Of a DNA stretch of 64,000 nucleotides, positions 1 to 7,801 are shown piece after piece. The position numbers were made by a program, and so were the translations under genes. The number at the start of each line of letters is the position of its first letter. The stretch's first letter is position 1. The notes beneath the pieces are model-generated. The model saw nothing but the letters and a program-made list of their open reading frames with translations. It ran no database searches and was not told the DNA's origin. Source of the DNA: Mesorhizobium sp. (GTDB lineage: Bacteria > Pseudomonadota > Alphaproteobacteria > Rhizobiales > Rhizobiaceae); the NCBI GenBank assembly GCA_004020645.1, contig SAQL01000016.1:92813-156812 (forward strand), given 5' to 3'.

Positions 1-2
1 GC

Positions 3-689
3 AGGCGTGAAAGCCTGCGTCTCGGCTGGCGCGGCTGGCTGCTGGCGATCGAGGGCGCGCTGGCCAGCATCGCCTTCATCTCAGCGTTCAAATTCACCTT
101 CGTCGCCAATGTCGCGATTATCTACGCCACGGCGCCGTTCGTCACCGCGCTGCTTGCCTTCATGCTGGTCCGTGAGCGCTTCCGACTGCAGACGCTTGCC
201 GCCGCCGCCGTGTCGCTCGGCGGTGTGGCGATCATGGTCTGGTCCGGCTTCGGTACCGGCCATCTGTTCGGCGACGGGCTGGCGCTGCTGATGACAATCG
301 GCAGCGCGCTCTACATGATCATGGTGCGCGCTTTCCGCGACACGCCTGTGGTGTGGGCCGGAGCGGTGTCGGCGTTTCTTTTGTTCGTGCTCGGCTGGTT
401 CGTCACCGATCCACTGGCGGTTTCGGCCAGAGACGCAGTGCTGCTCGTCACCTTCGGCATGTCCTTCGCGCTGGCCTCGATCCTGTGGACGGAGGGCGCA
501 CGGCTCATTCCGGCAGCCGAATCCGGCCTGCTAGGCTCCGCCGAAGTACCGTTCGCGATCCTGTTCGCCTTCGTGTTCCTGGCCGAAGTCCCGCCGGCCG
601 CCAGCATGATAGGCGGCGTCATCGTGCTCTGTGCTGTGTTCGCCCATGCCGGACGCGACTGGCACGTGGCGAGGCAGCGCTCTGCCTGA
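3..689 (+). CDS. DMT/EamA-family permease, 5' truncated by window edge
   Basis: The reading frame is already open at the left edge and runs to TGA at 687-689, giving about 228 residues of what is normally a protein of about 300. It is almost entirely hydrophobic, with eight or so membrane segments and short basic loops, as in the drug/metabolite transporter superfamily with two EamA halves. The stretch FKFTFVANVAIIYATAPF and the second-half AESGLLGSAEVPFAILFAF are typical of the end of each EamA repeat. It should be an inner-membrane exporter, but the substrate cannot be told. The first quarter lies outside the window. A hairpin terminator candidate follows at 806-829. Confidence 0.85.
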   Translation, partial: RRESLRLGWRGWLLAIEGALASIAFISAFKFTFVANVAIIYATAPFVTALLAFMLVRERFRLQTLAAAAVSLGGVAIMVWSGFGTGHLFGDGLALLMTIGSALYMIMVRAFRDTPVVWAGAVSAFLLFVLGWFVTDPLAVSARDAVLLVTFGMSFALASILWTEGARLIPAAESGLLGSAEVPFAILFAFVFLAEVPPAASMIGGVIVLCAVFAHAGRDWHVARQRSA

Positions 690-829
690 GAAAACTGCCC
701 TTGAAACAAATTTGTAAAGTCATGGAACCATTATCGGGTTCAGGCATTGTTGGGTTCGACGGGTCACCCCAAGTCCCCCCAAACCCCTCGGCCCGTCTAA
801 CCTAGAGCCGACCGCAAGGTCGGCTTTTT
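690..829 (+). ncRNA. candidate small RNA ending in an intrinsic terminator
   Basis: This stretch lies between the permease stop and the convergent LysR stop. It has no convincing reading frame. It carries a cytosine-rich single-strand tract around 771-788 (CCCCAAGTCCCCCCAAACCCC) and then a strong GC hairpin with a T tail. A C-rich loop ahead of an intrinsic terminator is the layout of rhizobial trans-acting sRNAs that bind Shine-Dalgarno sequences. It could equally be the 3' UTR of the permease. No promoter could be assigned firmly. Confidence 0.3.
806..829 (+). terminator. Rho-independent terminator
   Basis: Perfect 8-bp stem AGCCGACC / GGTCGGCT with a GCAA tetraloop followed by TTTTCTTTT. 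It ends 12 bases before the stop codon of the convergent LysR gene. Confidence 0.85.
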
Positions 830-840
830 CTTTTGCGAAA

Positions 841-1704
841 TCAGTTTGGTGCGCCTGCCAAGGCAAGATTGCCGCTGAACAGCGCAGCCAGGTCCTGTGC
901 CGGGGGCTCGGCATCCTGGCGCAGCCGGATGGCGAACTCGGCGATGGGAACCGGCGGCAGGCCAAGGTCGCGCGGTGCCTCGACGATGCCGGAATGGGCA
1001 AACCGCGCCGTCCTCAGCGTCAGCGCGACGCCGGCATTCACTGCTGTGCGCAGTCCTGCCAGGCTGGCGCTGCCGGCGGCGATGCGGTAGCGGCGGCCGG
1101 TCGTGTCGAGTGCCGCGATCGCTGCTTCACGAAAGCCGCAATGCGGATCCAGCAGCGCCAGCGGCAGCTCGTCCTGGCGCGAAACCAGCCCCTTTTGCGA
1201 ACAGAGCCACATCATCGGCTCGCGGAGCACGCCGACTTCGTCCGGCGCCGGCGCCTGGCGCATGGCGATCGCCAGATCGAGGGCGCCGGATTGCAGCGCC
1301 TGCGCCAATTCGGCGGAGCGGCCGACGCGCAATTCGATCCTGACGCGTGGATGACTCACGGCGAAGGCCCTGAGCAAATCCGGCAGGCCGCTGTCGGCGA
1401 AATCTTGTGTCGTGCCTATGGCCACGCGCCCATCGGCTCGCACGCCCTTGAGGGCCAGCCACGCCTCGCGATGCACTGCCAGGATACGCCGTGCGTGGCC
1501 GACCAGATCCTCGCCGGCCGGCGTCAGGACGCGGCCCCGCCCCTGCGGCACCAGAAGCGGTTCGCCGACAATATCCTCCAGCCGCTGCATCTGCGTGGTC
1601 ACTGCCGACGCCGAGCGGCCGACAACTGACGCCGCCTGCGCCAGCGAGCCGCCATCGACGAAGGCGAGAAAGGTTTTAAGGAGATCGGGGTCGAGCATTT
1701 TCAT
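841..1704 (-). CDS. LysR-family transcriptional regulator
   Basis: At 287 residues it has the usual LTTR size. The N-terminal winged helix-turn-helix spans residues 5-65 (FLAFVDGGSLAQAASVVGRS, then the recognition helix SASAVTTQMQRLEDIVG). A periplasmic-binding-protein-like effector domain follows to the C-terminus. It is divergent from the tautomerase gene at 1817, so regulation of that gene is the natural inference. The 112-bp gap contains two direct copies of AATTCGAT, at 1705-1712 and 1737-1744. The inducer is unknown. Met codons at 1704 and 1698 are both possible starts. Confidence 0.9.
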   Translation of the reverse strand: MKMLDPDLLKTFLAFVDGGSLAQAASVVGRSASAVTTQMQRLEDIVGEPLLVPQGRGRVLTPAGEDLVGHARRILAVHREAWLALKGVRADGRVAIGTTQDFADSGLPDLLRAFAVSHPRVRIELRVGRSAELAQALQSGALDLAIAMRQAPAPDEVGVLREPMMWLCSQKGLVSRQDELPLALLDPHCGFREAAIAALDTTGRRYRIAAGSASLAGLRTAVNAGVALTLRTARFAHSGIVEAPRDLGLPPVPIAEFAIRLRQDAEPPAQDLAALFSGNLALAGAPN

Positions 1705-1816
1705 AATTCGATGATATCAAAGTATCTGCTAAAAACAATTCGATTCTAATAATGAAAGAGCGATGGCAAAGATTTCTTACGGCGAAGAGATGCCGCGTAA
1801 CCCGAGGAGAAAAATT

Positions 1817-2224
1817 ATGCCGATCATCAATGTCAGCGTCACCGGCAGGCCCGATGCCGCTCTGTCCGCCACCATCGCCAGGGAGGTGACCGAACTGACC
1901 GCAATGCATCTGCGCAAGGATCCGACCATCACCGCGGTCGCCATATCCTATCTCGACCCGCAGCATTGGTTCGCCGGCGGCAAGTCGCTGGCCGAGCACG
2001 GCGCCAAGACCTTCTGGCTCGACATCAAGGTGGTCGACGGCACCAACACCAAGCTCGAACTGGAAGCCTATCTTAAGGCGATCTTCGCCGCCTTTGGCCG
2101 CATGCTGGGTGAGATGCACGAAGAAAGCTACGCCTTCGTGCATGAAGTGCCGGCCGCCGCCTATGGCTATGGCGGCAAGACGCAGGAATTCCGTTTCATC
2201 AGCGGGAGGTTGAAAGCGGCTTGA
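1817..2224 (+). CDS. 4-oxalocrotonate tautomerase-family protein
   Basis: I start this gene at 1817 and not at the upstream in-frame ATG 1763. GAGGAG at 1804-1809 sits at ideal distance, and the resulting protein begins M-P-I-I-N-V-S-V. In this superfamily Pro2, exposed by removal of Met, is the catalytic base. The protein has 135 residues, twice the 4-OT monomer, as in fused beta-alpha-beta tautomerases, so only the first half carries the N-terminal proline. It probably catalyses keto-enol tautomerisation of a small organic acid. The divergent LysR gene is the likely regulator. Confidence 0.85.
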   Translation: MPIINVSVTGRPDAALSATIAREVTELTAMHLRKDPTITAVAISYLDPQHWFAGGKSLAEHGAKTFWLDIKVVDGTNTKLELEAYLKAIFAAFGRMLGEMHEESYAFVHEVPAAAYGYGGKTQEFRFISGRLKAA

Positions 2225-2400
2225 GCAGCGCCGTTCAGTTCCACGTTCATCCCGCAAATCACATTGGCGACGGTGAAGCGTGACAGGCCGGCAGTCAGCC
2301 CTAGTCGAGCAGCATTGACGTTGACCCCACTTCGTCTAGGTTCTCATTGAAGCGGCCAAGAAAGAGCCGCGACGTGAGAATCTGTTGGGAGAGACGCGGC

Positions 2401-4623
2401 ATGATCCTGACACTGGCGCTGCTTGCGGGCCTCGTCGCGGCCTGGCTGCTGATCGGGGTGGTGGAAAAATTCCGCCTCGGCGTGCGCTTCACGCAGGCGC
2501 TGCTCTACGTGCCGTTCAAGCTCGCCTACCGGATTGCCGACGACCGCATCAGGATCGCCCGCAAAACAGCCGCCCCGGTCATTTACGTCATTTCGCACCA
2601 GTCGCGCCTCGAACCGGCGCTGATGCTGTCACTGCTGCCTGAAGACACTCTGCACATCCTCGACGAGGTCTCGGCGCGATCGCCCTGGCTCGAACCATGG
2701 CGCGAGCTTGGCCGCACCATCGCTTTCAACGCCGAGCATATCTTCGTCAGCCGCCGGCTGGTGCGGGTGCTGAAGGGCAAGGGCCGCCTTGCCGTCTATC
2801 TGCCGGATGCGGTCGAGCCTGATATCAAGACCTTTCGGCTGTTTCGCGCCGTCACCCGCATCGCCATGCAGGCCGACGCCCGCATCGTCCCGATCTTCGT
2901 CGCCGGCGCGCGCACCCTGCCGGTATCGCTGACGCCGGCGGACAAGGCGCCCCGGCGCTGGTTTCCCCTTCTGTCGATCAGCGTGCTGGAGCCAATGACC
3001 ATCGCCGAGCTGGTGGCACGAAATCCTGATCAGTCCTCAAACACCAATGCGCTGTTCGACCGTGTCGCCGAAGCTCGCCTTTTCGGCAGCGATCTTAACC
3101 GCGGCCTGTTCCTCGCCATACGCGACGCCGCCGACCGTGTCGGCGCCTCGCATCCTATCGTCGAAGACGTGGTCAGCGGCACGCTGAACTACAGAAAGCT
3201 GTTCATCGGCGCGCGGGTGCTGGGTCGCCGCTTCGAGGCGGTGACGGCGCCGGGCGAAGCGGTTGGACTGCTGCTGCCCAACGCCAATGGCGTCGTGCTG
3301 TCGCTCATTGGCGTGTTGTCGGCGAGCCGGGTGGCGGCGATGATCAACTACACCGCGGGCCCGGCCAGCGTGACCGCCGCCGTGCGCACGGCGGAGATCC
3401 GCACCGTGGTCTCGTCGCGCGCCTTTGTCGACAAGGCCAGCCTCGCTGACATCGTCGCGGCGGTAGAAGAAGGCGGCGCCAAGCTGTTGTGGCTGGAGGA
3501 TGTGCGGGCCAGCGTAACCGTACTGGACAAGCTCGCTGCCGCCTTGCTGTGGCGCTGGCCGCTGCAGCCGCAGAATGCCACCAAGCCAGCGGTGATCCTG
3601 TTCACTTCAGGCTCGGAAGGCACGCCCAAGGCGGTGGTGCTGTCGCACAGGAATCTTCTCACCAACGCCATGCAGGCCGAAGCCCGCATCACCATCTCAC
3701 CGGCCGATATCCTGCTCAACGTGCTGCCGGTGTTCCACGCGTTCGGGCTCACCGGCGGCACCATCCTGCCGCTGGTCACCGGAGTGAAACTATTTCTCTA
3801 TCCCTCGCCGCTGCACTACAAGCTGATCCCCGAGGTCGCACGCAAGGCAAGGCCGACCGTCATGTTCGGCACCGACACGTTCCTCGCCAACTATGCGCGC
3901 ACCGCCAAGGACGGCGATTTTTCCAGCCTGCGCTTCATCATCGCCGGCGCCGAGGCGGTGAAACCGGAGACACGCCGCGTCTACCGAGAGCGTTTTCAGG
4001 CCGAGATCATTGAGGGTTTCGGGCTGACCGAGGCGTCACCAGTCGTTGCCGTCAATACCGCCATCCACGGCCGCGACGGCACGGTCGGGCGGCTGTTGCC
4101 TGCCATGCGCATGAAGCTTGAGCCGGTCGAGGGCATTAGCGGCGCCGGACGGTTGTGGCTCGACGGGCCGAATTTGATGATGGGCTACATGACATCCGAT
4201 AGGCCCGGCGAATTGCAACCGCTCGACGGCTGGCACGATAGCGGCGACATCGTTTCGGTCGACCGCGAAGGCTTCATCACCATTCGCGGCCGGGCCAAGC
4301 GCTTCGCCAAGATCGCCGGCGAGATGGTGTCGCTGGGCGCAGTCGAGATGCTGGTGCAGTCGCTATGGCCGGAAGAGCACCACGCTGTGGTAGCGGTGCC
4401 GGACAGGCGCCGCGGCGAGCGCATCGTGCTGGTCACCACCGCTGATGACGCCGACCCCGATGAATTGCGCGAATTCGGCAGACAAGCCGGTGCCGCCGAT
4501 TTGATGGTGCCGAACGACATCGTCAAGGTGGAGGAAATCCCGGTGCTGGGTTCAGGCAAAACCGACTATGTCTCGACCCGCAAGCTGGCGATTGACCGGC
4601 TGGGGCACAGCGCGGCAGCTTAG
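2401..4623 (+). CDS. acyltransferase / AMP-dependent acyl-ACP synthetase fusion (Aas-like)
   Basis: The protein has about 740 residues from ATG 2401, chosen because GGGAGAG at 2387-2393 precedes it; an ORF start at 2347 lacks such a site. It has an N-terminal membrane segment (residues 2-20), a PlsC-like acyltransferase region (about 55-230), then an adenylate-forming domain. That domain has the P-loop LFTSGSEGTPKAVVLSH, GFGLTEASP, the DSGDI motif and the C-terminal lysine motif GSGKTDY. The layout matches E. coli Aas, which re-acylates lysophospholipid. The acyltransferase motifs are off-consensus: HQSRLE has Glu in place of the Asp of H-x4-D, and LPDAVEP replaces FPEG. That half may be altered or inactive. 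Confidence 0.85.
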   Translation: MILTLALLAGLVAAWLLIGVVEKFRLGVRFTQALLYVPFKLAYRIADDRIRIARKTAAPVIYVISHQSRLEPALMLSLLPEDTLHILDEVSARSPWLEPWRELGRTIAFNAEHIFVSRRLVRVLKGKGRLAVYLPDAVEPDIKTFRLFRAVTRIAMQADARIVPIFVAGARTLPVSLTPADKAPRRWFPLLSISVLEPMTIAELVARNPDQSSNTNALFDRVAEARLFGSDLNRGLFLAIRDAADRVGASHPIVEDVVSGTLNYRKLFIGARVLGRRFEAVTAPGEAVGLLLPNANGVVLSLIGVLSASRVAAMINYTAGPASVTAAVRTAEIRTVVSSRAFVDKASLADIVAAVEEGGAKLLWLEDVRASVTVLDKLAAALLWRWPLQPQNATKPAVILFTSGSEGTPKAVVLSHRNLLTNAMQAEARITISPADILLNVLPVFHAFGLTGGTILPLVTGVKLFLYPSPLHYKLIPEVARKARPTVMFGTDTFLANYARTAKDGDFSSLRFIIAGAEAVKPETRRVYRERFQAEIIEGFGLTEASPVVAVNTAIHGRDGTVGRLLPAMRMKLEPVEGISGAGRLWLDGPNLMMGYMTSDRPGELQPLDGWHDSGDIVSVDREGFITIRGRAKRFAKIAGEMVSLGAVEMLVQSLWPEEHHAVVAVPDRRRGERIVLVTTADDADPDELREFGRQAGAADLMVPNDIVKVEEIPVLGSGKTDYVSTRKLAIDRLGHSAAA

Positions 4624-4627
4624 CGCT

Positions 4628-4891
4628 TTAGAGGACCACCACTGACAACAGCAGGATGAACCCGACCGCCATCATCAGCAGGCCCGGCCAGTTCTGCGAC
4701 AGGCCGAGGAATCCGAGTCCGCGCCGCCGCGGCTCAAGTGTCGGGCCTGGCGTTGCGAGACTTGGCGTCGAGCTATCCGGCGCCGTGCGAACAGGTGCCG
4801 GTTCGCTGAGCCGCCCGCGCCATAGGGCTGCGCCAGCCATGTACACAACGCCAGCGACAATGAGCAACGCACCAATGAGGACGACAGCCAT
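4628..4891 (-). CDS. small two-helix membrane protein, unknown function
   Basis: 87 residues. A hydrophobic helix at residues 2-24 and another at 66-87 flank a Pro/Ser/Thr-rich linker and a basic RRRG patch. It is convergent with the acyl-ACP synthetase gene and only four bases separate the two stops. I do not recognise a named family. It resembles the small uncharacterised inner-membrane proteins common in Mesorhizobium annotations. Codon use fits the neighbours, and start and stop are clean. Confidence 0.65.
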   Translation of the reverse strand: MAVVLIGALLIVAGVVYMAGAALWRGRLSEPAPVRTAPDSSTPSLATPGPTLEPRRRGLGFLGLSQNWPGLLMMAVGFILLLSVVVL

Positions 4892-5018
4892 TTCTCCTCA
4901 CTCTTCTTCAACTCGTGCGCCTGGCACAGCAACTTGAGAAGTTGTAGCAAGGCGCTTCGCGAGGTTGCTCTCCTCGCCCGCTAAGACAAAACGGTCAAGA
5001 TGCCGGCAGGTTCCCGCT

Positions 5019-5115
5019 AGAGCGGAATGCGCCGAATTGAACTGGTCATCCGCTCTATCTATTTGTTTTAGCCGCATTTCTGCGACGCCAAGTGATTCCA
5101 CTTGGCTGCAAATGC
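5019..5115. repeat. compound palindromic intergenic repeat
   Basis: Two hairpins in series. The first has arms AGAGCGGAATG (5019-5029) and CATCCGCTCT (5047-5056) with a one-base bulge. After the linker TATTTGTTTTAG the second has outer arms GCATTT / AAATGC (5074-5079, 5110-5115) and inner arms CCAAGTG / CACTTGG. It resembles the widespread rhizobial intergenic palindromes. It fills the gap upstream of the small membrane-protein gene. Confidence 0.7.
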
Positions 5116-5152
5116 TTGAGGTGTCCGTCGGAGCAAATTGGCGACAGGCCTG

Positions 5153-5968
5153 TCAGCCGATGTCTGAAGGCGGCACCTTCTCGCCTTCGCGCTTGGCGCG
5201 CCTGGAATAGGCGCGCACGCTGAACGGCAGGAACAGCAGATAGCCGGCGACCGACGCTGTCAGCGTGTACCAGGGGTAGGTCATCAAAAGCAGGACATAG
5301 AGGACGACGCCGAGAATGATCGGCAGCACCTTGTCGCCCGGAACTTTCAGGCTCTTGCCGGAATAGACCGGCAGCCGGCTGACCAGCAGGAAGGCGACCA
5401 GAACGGTGAAGCCGGCGGCGACGAAGGCGGCAGGGCGGGACGGCTCCACGCCAAGCCGCAGGAAGTACAGATAAAGCGGCAGCATCACCAGCACTGCACC
5501 CGCCGGCGCCGGCACGCCGACGAAATACTCGGTTTGCCACTGCGGGCGATCTGTTTCTTCGTCGAGCACGTTGAAGCGAGCGAGTCTCAGTCCGCAGGCG
5601 ATGGTGAACAGGAGCGCGGCAATCCAGCCAGGCGAGCCGGCCTGGTCGAGCAGGAAGGCATAGAGCACCAGCGCGGGAGCTACGCCGAAATTGACGATGT
5701 CTGCCAGCGAATCCATCTGCGCGCCGAATTTGGACGTCGCCTTCAGCATCCGCGCCAAGCGGCCGTCGATGCCGTCGAGGAAGGCGGCGAGCAGCACCAT
5801 CACCACTGCCGGCTCGAAACGGCCTTCGAAGCCGAAGCGGATGCCGGACAGGCCGGCGCAGATGGCGAGCACGGTGACGAGATTGGGCAGCACCATGCGC
5901 ATCGGGATTTCATGGATGCGCGGTCCGCCGCCGCCATGCGCCTCGAATTTCTTGAACGGCGCGCCCAC
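5153..5968 (-). CDS. pssA: CDP-diacylglycerol-serine O-phosphatidyltransferase
   Basis: 271 residues from a GTG start. It condenses CDP-diacylglycerol with L-serine to phosphatidylserine in the inner membrane. The complete CDP-alcohol phosphotransferase signature D-G-x2-A-R-x8-G-x3-D-x3-D is present at residues 68-90, followed by several membrane helices, as in the membrane-embedded PssA type found in rhizobia. The gene lies 3 bp downstream of psd and is clearly co-transcribed with it. The two enzymes act in sequence to make phosphatidylethanolamine. Confidence 0.95.
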   Translation of the reverse strand: MGAPFKKFEAHGGGGPRIHEIPMRMVLPNLVTVLAICAGLSGIRFGFEGRFEPAVVMVLLAAFLDGIDGRLARMLKATSKFGAQMDSLADIVNFGVAPALVLYAFLLDQAGSPGWIAALLFTIACGLRLARFNVLDEETDRPQWQTEYFVGVPAPAGAVLVMLPLYLYFLRLGVEPSRPAAFVAAGFTVLVAFLLVSRLPVYSGKSLKVPGDKVLPIILGVVLYVLLLMTYPWYTLTASVAGYLLFLPFSVRAYSRRAKREGEKVPPSDIG

Positions 5969-5971
5969 GGC

Positions 5972-6670
5972 TCAGGACACCCGCACGAGCGGCGTTGCGG
6001 CAATGCCGCCGAATTCGGCCAGTATGGTTTCACCGCCGACCGCGGTCTGGCCGACAGCGACACGCGGCGTTGCGGCCGACGGCAGGAATACGTCGACGCG
6101 CGAGCCGAAGCGGATCAGCCCAAAGCGCTCGCCGATGCCGATCGTGCCGCCGGTCTCGGCCCAGCAGACGATGCGCCGCGCCACCAGGCCGGCGATCTGC
6201 ACCGCGGCCACCGTGCCGTTGGGGCTGTCGATGACCAGGCCGTTGCGCTCGTTGTCGGCGCTCGCCTTGTCGAGTGCGGCGTTGAGGAACTGGCCCGGCC
6301 GATGCTCGATCCTTGTGATGCGGCCGCGCACCGGCGCCCGGTTCACGTGGCAGGAAAAGACGTCCATGAACACCGAGATGCGGGTCATCTCGCCGCCGCC
6401 GAGGCCAAGTTCGCGCGGCGGCACGGCCGGACCAACCGCCGTGATGATGCCGTCGGCCGGGCTCACCACCAGCCGATCATCGACAGGCGTGACGCGCTCG
6501 GGATCGCGGAAGAAATAGACGCACCAGGCGGTCAGGATCAGGCAGACCCAAAACAGGATCGAAGAGAAATAGCCGAGGAAAAGCGTCACCGCTGCGAAGG
6601 CGGCGATAAACGGATAGCCTTCGCGATGGATCGGAACGAGCGTTTTCTTGATCGTGTCGACGAGGTCCAT
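5972..6670 (-). CDS. psd: phosphatidylserine decarboxylase proenzyme
   Basis: I set the start at ATG 6670 (M-D-L-V-D-T-I-K-K), giving 232 residues, the size of the short rhizobial-type enzyme; the open frame extends 41 codons further without support. Two hydrophobic helices occupy residues 20-55. Near the C-terminus the RFGS motif (Gly189-Ser190) is the self-cleavage site that creates the pyruvoyl prosthetic group from the serine. The enzyme converts phosphatidylserine made by the adjacent pssA product to phosphatidylethanolamine. Confidence 0.95.
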   Translation of the reverse strand: MDLVDTIKKTLVPIHREGYPFIAAFAAVTLFLGYFSSILFWVCLILTAWCVYFFRDPERVTPVDDRLVVSPADGIITAVGPAVPPRELGLGGGEMTRISVFMDVFSCHVNRAPVRGRITRIEHRPGQFLNAALDKASADNERNGLVIDSPNGTVAAVQIAGLVARRIVCWAETGGTIGIGERFGLIRFGSRVDVFLPSAATPRVAVGQTAVGGETILAEFGGIAATPLVRVS

Positions 6671-6925
6671 GGAATGGAAACAGCCTAGTTTCAGGTCCGG
6701 CCTCAATAGCGGAAACACCCTGTGGCCGCAACGCGACAATGAGCGAAAGCCGGTTCGGCGGCGGTTGCGTTGGGCACGTACCGGTTCACGCATATTGGAA
6801 CCGATCCGGCCTTTGCGAAAAATCCGTCGCAGTTGTCGGCGCGCGGCATCCTCGCCCGTCCTTGGTGAGAGGCGCTTTATATCGGCCGAGTGGGGCGCCT
6901 ACGGCACGAAACCTGGGAGCCCGCA

Positions 6926-7798
6926 ATGCTGTCGCAGAAATTAGCAGCCAAAGAAGCAAATGTCGTGATGAACGGTCTGGCGTTCGGCGAGTCGCCGCGC
7001 TGGCATGATGGCAGGCTTTGGTTCTGCAACTGGGGAACCGGCCAGATCATCGCCGTCGATGCCGACGGCAACAGTGAGGTCATGCTCACTGTGCCGGCCA
7101 CCCTGCCCTATTCGATCGACTGGCTGCCGGACGGTCGCCTGGTCGTCGTCTGCGGGCGTGAGGGGTTGGTGCTGCGGCAAGAAGCAGACGGGACGCTAGC
7201 CACCCACGCCGATCTGCGGGGTTTTTCAACGAGCCCTTGGAATGAGATCGTCGTCGATGGGCGCGGCAACATCTACGTCAATGGCGGTGGGCCAGCGCCG
7301 GCTCCCGGCCAACATTTCGGCCCCGGCACCATCGTGCTGATTGCGCCGGACGGGTCGGTGCGGCAGGTGGCGGACAAGATCGCCTTCGCCAACGGGATGG
7401 CGGTGATGCCTGACAACAAAACGTTGATCGTCGCTGAATCCCACGCCAACAGGCTAACCGCCTTCGATATCGCCACCGATGGCAGCCTCGCCAACCGGCG
7501 GCGATGGGCCGACCTCGGCAACGGCTTTCCCGACGGCATCTGTCTCGATGCAGAAGGCGCTATCTGGTATGCCGACGTGCCCAACCGGCACTGCGTGCGT
7601 GTGCGCGAAGGCGGCGCAATGCTCGAAAGCGTTGATGCCGATCGCGGCTGCTTTGCCTGCATGCTTGGCGGCACCGACGGCAAGACACTGTTCATCGTCG
7701 CCGCCGAATGGCGCGGCTTCGAATACATGATCAGCGAAGTCCGCACCGGCCAGGTGCTCAGCATCGAGGCTTCCGCACCGGGCGCCGGCTGGCCATAA
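6926..7798 (+). CDS. SMP-30/gluconolactonase/LRE-family protein
   Basis: 290 residues from ATG 6926, preceded by GGGAG at 6914-6918. It forms a six-bladed beta-propeller in this family. The divalent-metal residues are expected in GLAFGESPRW (Glu near residue 18), AFANGMAVMPDN (Asn) and FPDGICLDAEG (Asp), all of which are visible. Likely a sugar lactonase or related esterase; the substrate is not evident. Its stop and that of the convergent ABC transporter are three bases apart, so neither has its own intergenic terminator. Confidence 0.88.
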   Translation: MLSQKLAAKEANVVMNGLAFGESPRWHDGRLWFCNWGTGQIIAVDADGNSEVMLTVPATLPYSIDWLPDGRLVVVCGREGLVLRQEADGTLATHADLRGFSTSPWNEIVVDGRGNIYVNGGGPAPAPGQHFGPGTIVLIAPDGSVRQVADKIAFANGMAVMPDNKTLIVAESHANRLTAFDIATDGSLANRRRWADLGNGFPDGICLDAEGAIWYADVPNRHCVRVREGGAMLESVDADRGCFACMLGGTDGKTLFIVAAEWRGFEYMISEVRTGQVLSIEASAPGAGWP

Positions 7799-7801
7799 GG
7801 G

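Noticed and set aside
1705..1816. LysR operator in the first LysR/tautomerase gap
   Set aside because: The two AATTCGAT copies are direct, not inverted, and no perfect T-N11-A palindrome was found, so I list only the direct repeats in the gene entry.
5534..6688. 384-codon plus-strand frame over psd and pssA
   Set aside because: It is antisense to two genes with exact family signatures, and its product is low-complexity Glu/Asp/His/Arg-rich.
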